This document shows positions 31,846 to 42,187 of a stretch of 55,874 nucleotides of DNA, piece by piece. Position numbers and translations under genes: made by a program. Each line of letters begins with the position of its first letter. Position 1 is the first letter of the stretch. The notes under the pieces were generated by a model, which did no database searches, was not told the DNA's origin, and worked only from the letters and a program-made list of their open reading frames with translations. Source of the DNA: Streptomyces tailanensis (GTDB lineage Bacteria > Actinomycetota > Actinomycetes > Streptomycetales > Streptomycetaceae); contig NZ_VTHJ01000032.1 of the NCBI RefSeq assembly GCF_008386495.1, positions 42,109-97,982 of the forward strand, written 5' to 3'.

Positions 31846-33300
31846 ATGGGGATAGTGGCCGGGCTGGATAGTTCGCCCGATTTTACGCGCATTGTCGTCT
31901 GTGACTCGGACACAGGGGCCGTGCTCAGGCAGGGGTATGCCCCGCACCCGTTGGAGTCGACCGAGGGCGGGGGGCGCCCTTCGGACGTCGATCCACAGGC
32001 GTGGCTGCTGTCCCTGGGGGAGGCGGCCACCGGCGGGCTGCTCGAAGGTGTGCAGGCGATCGGGGTGTCGTCGCAACAGAACGGGCTGATCGCGCTGGAC
32101 GCGCAGGGCAACACCGTGCGTCCGGCGATGGTCGGCGGTGACAAGCGGGCGCAGGTCGCGGCGGCCGACCTCGTCGACGCGCTCGGCGGGCGGGGCGCCT
32201 GGGCGGAGGCCGTGGGGTGTGTGCCGGGGGCCGCGCAGCCGGTGACCAAGCTGCGCTGGATGAGCCGTACGGAGCCGGATGCCGCGATGCGGACAGCTGT
32301 GCTCATGCAGGCCCACGACTGGCTGGTGTGGCAGTTGCTGGGGCGGCCGATCCGGCGGACCACCGACCGGGGCGGCGCCTCGGGGACCGGGTACTGGTGC
32401 GCGGCGACCGGGCAGTACCGGACCGATCTCGTCGAGATGGCGCTCGGGCATCAGGTCATGCTTCCCGAGGTGCTCGGGCCCTCGGACGCCGCCGGTACGA
32501 CGCCGGAGGGGCTCCTCATCTCCGCCGGCACCGGGGAGACCATGGCCGCCGCGTTCGGGCTCGGCATCGGGCTCGGGGACGCGGTGGTGTCGCTGGGGGC
32601 CTCCGGGTCCGTCATGGCCGTCCACACCGAGGCGCTCGTCGACTCCAGCGGGATGATCACGTCGCTGGCCGACGCCACCGGCATGCATCTGCCGGTCGTC
32701 ACCACCCTCAACGCCGTACGGACGCTGCGGGGGGCCTCCGAGCTGCTGGGCGTGCCCGATCTGGAGGGGCTGTCCGACCTGGCGATGAAGTCGACGCCGG
32801 GGTCGCACGGGCTGGTGATGCTGCCGTATCTGGAGGGTGAGCGGACGCCGAATCTGCCGCACACGGCGGGGACGCTGGCCGGGCTGCGGCGGGAGTCCAT
32901 GAAGCCGGAGCACTTCGCGCGGGCCGCGTTCGAGGGGATGCTGTGCGGGCTCGCGGACGCGCTGGACGTACTACGAGGGCGGGGGGTCGACGTACGGCGG
33001 ATCTTCCTGCTCGGTGCGGCTGCGGAGCTGCCGGCAGTGCAGGCCGCGGCGCCCGCGCTGTTCGGGGTGCAGGTCGTCGTGCCGCAGCCGGCGGACTACG
33101 CGGCCGTGGGGGCCGCTCGGCAGGCGGCGTGGGCGCTCGGGGTGACACAGGGGACGCTTGATCCCCGTACGCCGCCGGTGTGGCCGGGGGCGGCCGCGCA
33201 GGTGCTGGAGCCGGGGGACGAGCTGGCCGTGGGGCAGGCGGTTCGGCAGCAGTACGTCGCGGTTCGTGAGCAGACTCACCCCGGGGCGTTTCGGGCCTGA
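31846..33300 (+). CDS. xylB: FGGY-family carbohydrate kinase, xylulokinase-like
   Basis: A 484-aa sugar kinase with two actin-like domains. AGLDSSPDFTRIVVCDSDTG is the first phosphate loop. TDRGGASGTGYW and EGLLISAGTGETMAAAFGLG with VVSLGASGSVMAVHTEALVD are typical of xylulokinase, and LGAAAELPAVQAAAPALFGV of the FGGY C-domain. It phosphorylates D-xylulose or a related ketose with ATP. The ATG at 31846 is the only reasonable start. Not linked to a xylose isomerase here, so the substrate stays provisional. Length fits the family. Confidence 0.88.
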   Translation: MGIVAGLDSSPDFTRIVVCDSDTGAVLRQGYAPHPLESTEGGGRPSDVDPQAWLLSLGEAATGGLLEGVQAIGVSSQQNGLIALDAQGNTVRPAMVGGDKRAQVAAADLVDALGGRGAWAEAVGCVPGAAQPVTKLRWMSRTEPDAAMRTAVLMQAHDWLVWQLLGRPIRRTTDRGGASGTGYWCAATGQYRTDLVEMALGHQVMLPEVLGPSDAAGTTPEGLLISAGTGETMAAAFGLGIGLGDAVVSLGASGSVMAVHTEALVDSSGMITSLADATGMHLPVVTTLNAVRTLRGASELLGVPDLEGLSDLAMKSTPGSHGLVMLPYLEGERTPNLPHTAGTLAGLRRESMKPEHFARAAFEGMLCGLADALDVLRGRGVDVRRIFLLGAAAELPAVQAAAPALFGVQVVVPQPADYAAVGAARQAAWALGVTQGTLDPRTPPVWPGAAAQVLEPGDELAVGQAVRQQYVAVREQTHPGAFRA

Positions 33301-33447
33301 TCACCCCTGATCGCCCCTGAATCACCCTCGCCGGTGCGGCACCGCGCCTTCACCGATGGGTTAATTCAGTTGAGGTAACGCGGGTGGAGTGTTCGACGAT
33401 GGGGGGTGGTGCATCCCATCCCCGTTGTCGACTCCGAGAGAGCTCGC

Positions 33448-35181
33448 GTGCTCATACGACTGCTGAGAAGTCATCTTCGTCCGTACAAGAAACCCATCGC
33501 TCTGCTGGTGCTGCTGCAGTTCGTGCAGACGTGCGCCACTCTCTACCTGCCCACGCTGAACGCGGACATCATCGACCAGGGCGTGGTGAAGGGGGACACG
33601 GGCTACATCCTGGCCTTCGGGGCGATCATGATCGGGATCTCGCTCGTCCAGGTCGTCTGCAGCATCGGGGCCGTGTACTACGGCGCCCGTACGGCGGCCG
33701 CGGTCGGCCGGGACTTGCGGGCGGCGGTGTTCGACCGGGTGCAGTCGTTCTCGGCGCGTGAGGTGGGCCACTTCGGGGCACCGTCGCTGATCACGCGGAC
33801 GACGAACGATGTGCAGCAGGTCCAGATGCTGGTGCTGATGACGTTCACGCTGGTGGTGTCGGCGCCGATCATGTGTGTGGGCGGCATCGTGCTGGCGCTC
33901 GGCCTTGATGTGCCGTTGTCGGGGGTGCTGCTGGCCGTCGTACCAGTGCTCGGCATCTCCGTCAGCCTGATCGTGCGCCGGTTGCGCCCCCTGTTCCGGA
34001 CGATGCAGGAGCGGCTCGACACCGTGAACCGGGTGCTGCGCGAGCAGATCACCGGCAACCGGGTCATCCGGGCCTTCGTGAAGGACGACTACGAGAAGGA
34101 CCGCTTCCGGAAGGCGAACGCCGACCTCACCGAGGTGTCCCTGGGGACCGGGCGGATGCTGGCGCTGATGTTCCCGATCGTGATGACGGTCATCAACTTC
34201 TCGTCGATCGCGGTGGTGTGGTTCGGCGCCCACCGGATCGACAGCGGCGGGATGGAGATCGGCGCGCTCACCGCGTTCCTCGCCTATCTGATGCAGATCG
34301 TCATGGCCGTGATGATGGCCACCTTCATGTTCATGATGATGCCGCGCGCCGAGGTGTGCGCCGAGCGCATCCAGGAGGTCCTCGACACCGAGACCAGTGT
34401 CGTGCCGCCCGCCGAGCCCGTACGGGAGCTGCGGCGGCGCGGGTTCCTGGAGATCCGGGGGGCCGGGTTCCGCTACCCGGGTGCCGAGGAGCCCGTGCTC
34501 AAGTCGATCGACGTGGTGGCGCGGCCTGGTGAGACGACCGCCGTCATCGGGTCCACGGGCAGCGGGAAATCGACGCTGCTCGGCCTGGTCCCCCGGCTGT
34601 TCGACGTCACCGAGGGCGAGGTCCTCGTGGACGGTGTCGACGTACGCCGGATCGAGCCGCGGCTGCTGGCCGGCGCGGTCGGGCTCGTACCGCAGAAGCC
34701 GTACCTCTTCTCGGGGACCGTGGCGACGAACCTGCGGTACGGCAATCCGGACGCCACCGACGAGGAGTTGTGGCACGCGTTGGAGGTGGCGCAGGCGAAG
34801 GAGTTCGTCGAGCGGCTGGACGGCGGGCTCGACGCACCGATCGCGCAGGGCGGGACGAATGTGTCCGGTGGGCAGCGGCAGCGGCTCGCGATCGCGCGGA
34901 CGCTGGTGCAGCGGCCGGGGATCTATCTGTTCGACGACTCCTTCTCCGCGCTCGACTACGCGACCGACGCGGCCCTGCGCGCCGCGCTGGGGCGGGAGAC
35001 CGCGGAGGCGACCGTCGTGATCGTCGCCCAGCGGGTGGCGACCATCCGGGACGCCGACCGGATCGTCGTCCTCGACGAGGGCCGGGTCGTCGGCACCGGG
35101 CGCCACCACGAGCTGATGGCCGACAACGAGACCTACCGGGAGATCGTGCTCTCCCAGCTCACGGAAGCGGAGGCAGCCTGA
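33448..35181 (+). CDS. ABC exporter half-transporter, degenerate-site subunit
   Basis: A 577-aa type IV ABC exporter subunit: six membrane helices (about 1-310), then the nucleotide-binding domain with Walker A GSTGSGKST and signature VSGGQRQ. Walker B ends LFDD, so the usual catalytic glutamate is aspartate. The second subunit (35181-37118) has LDEA but a degenerate signature, so the two complement each other as a heterodimer with one active site. I prefer the GTG at 33448 (VLIRLLRSHLRPYKKPI). An upstream GTG at 33406 would add 14 unconserved residues. The stop overlaps the start of the second gene. Substrate unknown; multidrug or lipid export is typical. Confidence 0.9.
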   Translation: MLIRLLRSHLRPYKKPIALLVLLQFVQTCATLYLPTLNADIIDQGVVKGDTGYILAFGAIMIGISLVQVVCSIGAVYYGARTAAAVGRDLRAAVFDRVQSFSAREVGHFGAPSLITRTTNDVQQVQMLVLMTFTLVVSAPIMCVGGIVLALGLDVPLSGVLLAVVPVLGISVSLIVRRLRPLFRTMQERLDTVNRVLREQITGNRVIRAFVKDDYEKDRFRKANADLTEVSLGTGRMLALMFPIVMTVINFSSIAVVWFGAHRIDSGGMEIGALTAFLAYLMQIVMAVMMATFMFMMMPRAEVCAERIQEVLDTETSVVPPAEPVRELRRRGFLEIRGAGFRYPGAEEPVLKSIDVVARPGETTAVIGSTGSGKSTLLGLVPRLFDVTEGEVLVDGVDVRRIEPRLLAGAVGLVPQKPYLFSGTVATNLRYGNPDATDEELWHALEVAQAKEFVERLDGGLDAPIAQGGTNVSGGQRQRLAIARTLVQRPGIYLFDDSFSALDYATDAALRAALGRETAEATVVIVAQRVATIRDADRIVVLDEGRVVGTGRHHELMADNETYREIVLSQLTEAEAA

Positions 35182-37118
35182 TGGCCGGGCCGTTGGCACG
35201 GATGGCCGGGACCGGAGGCGGCCCCGATCAGCACTCCATGGACTTCAAGGGGTCCGGGAAGCGGCTGCTCGCGCAGTTCAGGCCGGAGCGGTTCACCATG
35301 TACGCGATGGTCGTGTGCGCGGTGCTCAGCGTCGGTCTTTCGGTGCTGGGGCCGTGGATCCTCGGCAAGGCGACCGACCTCGTGTTCGCGGGGGTCGTCG
35401 GGCGGGAGATGCCGGCCGGGCAGACCAAGGCCGAGGTACTCGACGGCCTGCGGGAGCGTGGGGACGGCGGGGTGGCCGACATGCTGTCCGGCACCGACTT
35501 CACCCCCGGCGAGGGCATCGACTTCGGGGCCGTCGGCGGCGTACTGCTGGTTGCCCTCGGCATCTTCCTGGTGGCCGGGCTGCTGATGGCGGCGGCCACC
35601 CGGCTCTCCAACCGGGCCATCAACCGGACCATGTACCGGATGCGCGAGGAACTCCAGGCGAAGCTGTCGCGGCTGCCGCTGTCGTACTTCGACCGGCGGC
35701 AGCGGGGTGAGGTGCTGAGCCGGGCGACGAACGACATCGACAACATCGGTCAGACCTTGCAGCAGTCGATGGGGCAGCTCGTCAACTCGCTGCTCACCAT
35801 CGTGGGTGTGCTGGTGATGATGTTCTGGGTGTCGCCGCTGCTCGCGCTGGTGGCGCTGGTGACCGTACCGCTGTCGTTCTATGTGGCCACCCGGGTCGGC
35901 AAGCGGTCCCAGCCGCACTTCGTCGCGCAGTGGCGGACCACCGGGAAGCTCAACGCCCATATCGAGGAGATGTACACCGGGCACACGCTCGTGAAGGTGT
36001 TCGGGCGGCAGGAGGAGTCGGCGCGGCAGTTCGCGGAGGAGAACGAGCGGCTGTACGAGGCCGGGTTCAAGGCCCAGTTCAACAGCGGGGTCATGCAGCC
36101 GCTGATGTTCTTCGTGTCGAACCTCAACTATGTGCTGGTGGCCGTGGCGGGCGGGCTGCGGGTCGCGTCCGGCGCCCTGTCCATCGGTGACGTGCAGGCC
36201 TTCGTCCAGTACTCGCGGCAGTTCTCGATGCCGCTGACGCAGGTCGCGTCGATGGCGAACCTCGTGCAGTCCGGGGTCGCCTCCGCCGAGCGGGTCTTCG
36301 AGGTGCTCGACGCGGAGGAGCAGGAGGCCGACGCCGTGCCCGGGGTACGGCCGGAGGAGCTGCGGGGGCGGGTGGCGCTGGAAGGGGTGTCCTTCCGGTA
36401 CGACGCCGACAAGCCGTTGATCGAGGATCTGTCGCTGGTCGTCGAGCCGGGGCAGACGGTGGCGATCGTGGGGCCGACGGGGGCCGGGAAGACGACTCTG
36501 GTGAACCTGTTGATGCGGTTCTACGACGTCACCGGTGGGCGGATCACCCTGGACGGGGTCGACATCGCGTCCATGTCCCGGGACGAGCTTCGGGACGGGA
36601 TCGGGATGGTGCTTCAGGACACCTGGCTGTTCGGGGGGTCCATCGCGGAGAACATCGCGTACGGCGCCTCGGCCGCGCGGAAGGTGACGCGGGGGGAGAT
36701 CGAGGAGGCGGCTCGGGCCGCGCACGCGGATCGGTTCATCCGGACATTGCCGGACGGGTACGACACCGTGATCGACGATGAGGGGACGGGGGTCAGTGCG
36801 GGTGAGAAGCAGCTGATCACCATTGCTCGGGCGTTTTTGTCGGATCCGGTGATTCTTGTGCTGGACGAGGCGACGTCGTCGGTCGACACGCGTACGGAGG
36901 TGTTGATTCAGAAGGCGATGGCGAAGCTTGCGCATGGGCGGACGTCGTTCGTGATCGCGCATCGGTTGTCGACGATTCGGGATGCGGACGCGATTCTGGT
37001 GATGGAGGACGGGGCGATCGTCGAGCAGGGGGCGCATGGGGAGCTGTTGGGGGCGGATGGGGCGTATGCGCGGTTGTACAAGGCGCAGTTCGCGGAGGCG
37101 GTGGCGGAGGTGGACTGA
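35181..37118 (+). CDS. ABC exporter half-transporter, catalytic-site subunit
   Basis: A 645-aa partner of the preceding gene, starting at an ATG that overlaps its stop. Six membrane helices with a hydrophilic insert of about 60 residues (ATDLVFAGVVGREMPAGQTK and on) after the first, as seen in actinobacterial exporters. NBD: Walker A GPTGAGKTT, signature VSAGEKQ (degenerate), Walker B VLVLDEA with catalytic glutamate, switch His in VIAHRLS. The functional ATP site would use these Walker motifs with the VSGGQ of the first subunit. Convergent with hrdA. Confidence 0.92.
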   Translation: MAGPLARMAGTGGGPDQHSMDFKGSGKRLLAQFRPERFTMYAMVVCAVLSVGLSVLGPWILGKATDLVFAGVVGREMPAGQTKAEVLDGLRERGDGGVADMLSGTDFTPGEGIDFGAVGGVLLVALGIFLVAGLLMAAATRLSNRAINRTMYRMREELQAKLSRLPLSYFDRRQRGEVLSRATNDIDNIGQTLQQSMGQLVNSLLTIVGVLVMMFWVSPLLALVALVTVPLSFYVATRVGKRSQPHFVAQWRTTGKLNAHIEEMYTGHTLVKVFGRQEESARQFAEENERLYEAGFKAQFNSGVMQPLMFFVSNLNYVLVAVAGGLRVASGALSIGDVQAFVQYSRQFSMPLTQVASMANLVQSGVASAERVFEVLDAEEQEADAVPGVRPEELRGRVALEGVSFRYDADKPLIEDLSLVVEPGQTVAIVGPTGAGKTTLVNLLMRFYDVTGGRITLDGVDIASMSRDELRDGIGMVLQDTWLFGGSIAENIAYGASAARKVTRGEIEEAARAAHADRFIRTLPDGYDTVIDDEGTGVSAGEKQLITIARAFLSDPVILVLDEATSSVDTRTEVLIQKAMAKLAHGRTSFVIAHRLSTIRDADAILVMEDGAIVEQGAHGELLGADGAYARLYKAQFAEAVAEVD

Positions 37119-37250
37119 GGGGGCGTGGGGGTGAGGCGTGGGTTTTTTCGCCCCCGCCGCCCCTACCCGTCCCATCCCAGGGGCTGCGCCCCTTCGACCC
37201 CCTAGGGGGCCTTGGGTGGTTGTTCGGGTGCGGGTGAGTGGGGGCTTGTC

Positions 37251-37292
37251 GCGCAGTTCCCCGCGCCCCTTGAGGGGCGCGGGGAACTGCGC
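37251..37292. terminator. Bidirectional terminator-like perfect palindrome
   Basis: Two 20-bp perfect arms (37251-37270 and 37273-37292) around 2 bases, beginning GCGCAGTTCCCCGCGCCCCT. This GCGCAGTTCCCCGCGCC palindrome is a repeated element in Streptomyces intergenic regions. Here it lies between the convergent ABC exporter and hrdA genes. Confidence 0.85.
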
Positions 37293-37356
37293 GAGCAACC
37301 ACGAACCAGCCGCAGCCGCCATCCAAGCGCAACTCCCCGAGCTCTCCCGCGCGCCG

Positions 37357-38514
<1,158 letters not shown>

Positions 38515-38891
38515 GGGGGCGACCTCCAGGAATGTCGCTGCTGAGGCGTACGGCAGCGGTACGTCTGGGATGGCGCGGGCGGCCTCGCCGCCGTCCATCC
38601 CGTACTCATCGAGCGGAACCGCGGGGATCTCGGACCCGTGGGGGACGGGTCGGCCGCGCTCCGAGGACTCAGGCACCGGAACCCAGTGTGGAGTACGACA
38701 CACAGCCGCCACGAGGGGCGTGCGGTGACTTTTTGCGTCCGGTCCGTGACCGCACGGTTACCGTGCCGTACGAGTGGGCCGCTGAGCGGGCATGAAACCG
38801 TTTTATGGGCGTACGGAGCAGGGGCGGATCCGGCGTGAAATCAGCGCGGGTTCGGTATGGGCGCCGGGGTGTTCAGGCCCCGAGCGCCCTC

Positions 38892-40793
38892 TCAGAGCGC
38901 CTCCGGGCCCCTCTCCCGCAGTGCCTGGTCGTACTGCTGGAGGACCCAGAGCTCGTTCTGGACGGCGGCCAGGGTGGCTGGGTCGCCCTGGGCGCCGGCT
39001 CGGGCGAGGCTACTTTGGACGTCGCGTACGCGGCGTTCGACGGCGCGGCGGCGGACGGTGACCAGCTGGGCGCCCGCGTAGACCTCGTCGACCGTCTTGC
39101 GCATGATCGCTTCGACCGCGAGTTCGGTCACCGTGGCGCGCACCGAGTCGTCCGGAGCTGCCTCGCGGACCCGGATCAGGTACTCCTGGGGGTCCTCGGC
39201 GCCGTACTCGACGCCGCCCGCCTCGATGATCGTCTGGCGTACGGCCGCGTAGGGCTCGGCGGTGAACTCGTCGACGCCGTACGCGTCGAACGCCGGGGCG
39301 ACCAACTCGGGCCGCTGGAGGGCGAGTTTGAGGAGTTCGCGTTCGGTGGCGTAGACGGGGTTGCGGAGGTTGAGGGCGGGGCCGGACGGGCGGCGGGGCG
39401 TGGATTCGTACGGCTGGGCAGGGCCCCGCGGGGCCGGGGCGGGGCCCTTGCCGCCGCGGTCGCGGGCCCAGCGGGCCAGCTGGGCGACGCGCTTGACGAC
39501 GAACTGGGTGTCGAGGATGCCGAGCATGCCGGCGAGCTGCACGGCGACCTCGTGCTGGGCGCCGCTGTTCTTGATGCGGGCCACGATGGGCGCGGCCTCG
39601 TCGAGGGCGGCCGCCCGGCCCGCAGGGGTCTCCAGGTCATAGCGGGCGACGATCTGGCGGAGCGCGAACTCGAAGAGCGGAGTACGGGGTTCGGCCAGGT
39701 CCGCCACCGCCTCGTCGCCCTTGGCCAGCCGCAGGTCGCAGGGGTCCATGCCGTCCGGCGCGATCGCGATGTACGTCTCGGCGGCGAACTTCTGGTCGTC
39801 CTCGAAGGCGCGCAGGGCTGCCTTCTGCCCGGCCGCGTCGCCGTCGAAGGTGAAGATCACGCGGGCCGAGCCGTTGTCCATCAGCAGTCGGCGGAGGATC
39901 TTGATGTGGTCGTTGCCGAAGGCCGTACCGCAGGTGGCGATGGCCGTCGTCACCCCGGCGAGGTGGCAGGCCATGACGTCGGTGTAGCCCTCGACGACGA
40001 CGGCGCGGCTGGTCTTGGCGATGTGCTGCTTGGCGAGGTCGATGCCGTACAGGACCTGGGACTTCCGGTAGAGCGCCGTGTCGGGGGTGTTGAGGTACTT
40101 GGGCCCGTTGTCCGCCTCGTACAACTTGCGGGCGCCGAAGCCGACGACGTCTCCCGCGATGTCGCGGATAGGCCACATCAGGCGGCCCCGGAAGCGGTCG
40201 ATGGGGCCTCGGCGGCCCTCCTGCGACAGCCCGGAGAGGATCAGCTCCTTGTCGGCGAAGCCCTTGCCGCGGAGGTAGCGGGTGAGGTGGTCCCAGCCCT
40301 GGGGGCTGTAGCCGACGCCGAAGTGGACGGCGGCGGCCTGGTCGAAGCCGCGCTCGGCGAGGAACATCCGGCCCGTGTCGGCCTCGGGGCTGACGGCCAG
40401 CTGCTCCGCGTACCACTCGGCGGCGATCTTGTGCGCCTCGACCAGCCGGATCCGCTCACCGCGCTGGTGGGAGGGGTTGTATCCGCCCTCCTCGTAGCGA
40501 AGGGTGATCCCGGCCTGGGCGGCCAGGCGCTCCACCGCCTCCGAGAAGGACAGGTGGTCGACCTTCATCACGAACGTGATGGTGTCGCCGCCCTCCTGGC
40601 AGCCGAAGCAGTGGAAGAGTCCCTTGCTCGGGCTGACCTGGAAGGACGGCGACTTCTCGTCATGGAACGGGCAGAGCCCCTTGAGGTTCCCTCCGCCCGC
40701 GCTCCGCAGCTGGAGGTACTCGGACACCACGGCGTCGATCGGGACCGCGTCCCGTACCGCCTTCACGTCCTCGTCGTTGATCCGTCCTGCCAC
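38892..40793 (-). CDS. dnaG: DNA primase
   Basis: A 633-aa replicative primase that makes RNA primers for the lagging strand. The N-terminal zinc site uses Cys41, His44, Cys62 and Cys65 (GLCPFHDEK, HCFGCQEGGD). The catalytic core has YFLAERGF-like sequence, and the TOPRIM domain starts at AVVVEGYTDVMACHLAGVTT, with FTFDGDAAGQKAALRAFEDD carrying the DxD metal site. The C-terminal helicase-binding region includes ATERELLKLALQRPELVAPA. ATG start at 40793, length normal. hrdA lies 377 bases downstream, and the 38515-38891 gap between them holds no gene. Confidence 0.97.
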   Translation of the reverse strand: MAGRINDEDVKAVRDAVPIDAVVSEYLQLRSAGGGNLKGLCPFHDEKSPSFQVSPSKGLFHCFGCQEGGDTITFVMKVDHLSFSEAVERLAAQAGITLRYEEGGYNPSHQRGERIRLVEAHKIAAEWYAEQLAVSPEADTGRMFLAERGFDQAAAVHFGVGYSPQGWDHLTRYLRGKGFADKELILSGLSQEGRRGPIDRFRGRLMWPIRDIAGDVVGFGARKLYEADNGPKYLNTPDTALYRKSQVLYGIDLAKQHIAKTSRAVVVEGYTDVMACHLAGVTTAIATCGTAFGNDHIKILRRLLMDNGSARVIFTFDGDAAGQKAALRAFEDDQKFAAETYIAIAPDGMDPCDLRLAKGDEAVADLAEPRTPLFEFALRQIVARYDLETPAGRAAALDEAAPIVARIKNSGAQHEVAVQLAGMLGILDTQFVVKRVAQLARWARDRGGKGPAPAPRGPAQPYESTPRRPSGPALNLRNPVYATERELLKLALQRPELVAPAFDAYGVDEFTAEPYAAVRQTIIEAGGVEYGAEDPQEYLIRVREAAPDDSVRATVTELAVEAIMRKTVDEVYAGAQLVTVRRRAVERRVRDVQSSLARAGAQGDPATLAAVQNELWVLQQYDQALRERGPEAL

Positions 40794-40822
40794 GGGGCGA
40801 TTCTACGGTGGTCCACTGACAG

Positions 40823-42094
40823 CTATGAGGTGCCCAGAAGGCTGTCCAACGCCACCTGAGGGTTCGAGAGCGCCTCGACATCCACCCGCCCCCGGGACCT
40901 GATCAGCTTCTGGATCGTCTCCGTGACGTCCCACACATTCACGTTCATCCCGGCCAGCACCCTCCCCTCCTTCATCCAGAACGCGATGAACTCCCGCTTC
41001 CCTGCGTCCCCCCGGATCACCACCTGGTCGTACGAGCCGGGCGGCGCCCAGCCCGAGTACTCCATCCCCATGTCGTACTGGTCGGAGAAGAAGTACGGCA
41101 CACGGTCGTAGGTGACGTCCTGCCCGAGCATGGAGCGGGCGGCCGCCGGGCCGCCGTTGAGCGCGTTGGCCCAGTGCTCCACGCGCAGCCTGGTGTCGAA
41201 GAGGGCGTGCGGGAAGGAGACGACGTCACCGGCCGCGTAGATGGAGGGGTCGGACGTACGCAGCTGTGCGTCGACCACGATGCCCCCGCCGTGCGCGCGG
41301 TCGGCGACCTCCAGTCCGGAGGCCTCCGCGAGGCCGATGCGCGGTGCCGCGCCGATGGCCGCGAGGACGTCGTGGGCCGGGTGCTCCTCCCCCGTGTCCG
41401 TACGGGCCGCCAGCACCATGCCGTCCTGGCCGACGATCTCGGTGAGCTTCGCGCCGAACGCGAAGCGGACCCCGTGCTCGCGGTGGAGTTCGGCGAAGAG
41501 GTTGCCGAGTTCGGGGCCGAGGACGCCGTGCAGAGGGGTGGGTTCCGGCTCCACGACGGTGACCTCCGCCCCGTACTCGCGGGCCGCCGCCGCGACCTCC
41601 AGGCCGATCCAGCCGGCGCCCGCGATGACGATGTGGCCGTTGTCACGGCCGAGGGCGGCGAGGACGCCCTTGAGGCGCTCGGCGTGGGCCAGGCGGCGCA
41701 GATGGTGGACACCGGCGAGGCTGGTGCCGGGGATGTCGAGGCGGCGCGGTTCCGCGCCGGTCGCGAGCAGCAGCTTGTCGTAGTGGACGAGGGTGCCGTC
41801 GTCGCCGAAGCGGACGGTCTTCGCCGCGCGGTCGATCGCGTCGACGGTCTGGCCGAGGTGCAGCTCGATGTCGTTGCGCGCATACCAGGAGGGCTCGTGG
41901 ACGAAAACCCTGTCGCGTTCCTCCTTGCCGAGCAGATAGCCCTTGGAGAGCGGCGGGCGCTCGTACGGATGGTCGCGTTCGTCGCAGATCAGTATCACGC
42001 GGCCGCTGAAGCCCTCCGCTCGGAGCGTCTCGGCCGCCTTCGCGCCGGCGAGACCACCTCCGACGATGACGAATGTCTGATCCGCGTCGACCAC
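40823..42094 (-). CDS. FAD-dependent oxidoreductase, ferredoxin reductase type
   Basis: A 423-aa protein with an N-terminal FAD Rossmann motif (FVIVGGGLAGAKAAETLRAE), the GYLLGKEERDRVF region, a second dinucleotide fold for NAD(P)H (IVIAGAGWIGLEVAAAAREY), YAAGDVVSFP, and the C-terminal reductase domain of the rubredoxin/ferredoxin reductase family. It probably passes electrons from NAD(P)H to a small ferredoxin. The GTG at 42094 has GGAGG 7 bases upstream. It sits 29 bases from dnaG and 93 from dgt on the same strand. The physiological partner is not visible here. Confidence 0.9.
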   Translation of the reverse strand: MVDADQTFVIVGGGLAGAKAAETLRAEGFSGRVILICDERDHPYERPPLSKGYLLGKEERDRVFVHEPSWYARNDIELHLGQTVDAIDRAAKTVRFGDDGTLVHYDKLLLATGAEPRRLDIPGTSLAGVHHLRRLAHAERLKGVLAALGRDNGHIVIAGAGWIGLEVAAAAREYGAEVTVVEPEPTPLHGVLGPELGNLFAELHREHGVRFAFGAKLTEIVGQDGMVLAARTDTGEEHPAHDVLAAIGAAPRIGLAEASGLEVADRAHGGGIVVDAQLRTSDPSIYAAGDVVSFPHALFDTRLRVEHWANALNGGPAAARSMLGQDVTYDRVPYFFSDQYDMGMEYSGWAPPGSYDQVVIRGDAGKREFIAFWMKEGRVLAGMNVNVWDVTETIQKLIRSRGRVDVEALSNPQVALDSLLGTS

Positions 42095-42187
42095 TTGATG
42101 CCTCCTCTTAAGGGTGCGTCCACATGCGAGCGTCCCGCACACAGCGTGATGCGGGAAGAGGTAGTGACCCGATCAGGCCACGGAGGG

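Noticed and set aside
38805..40859. 684-codon plus-strand frame opposite dnaG
   Set aside because: Antisense shadow created by GC-biased codon positions of the dnaG gene.
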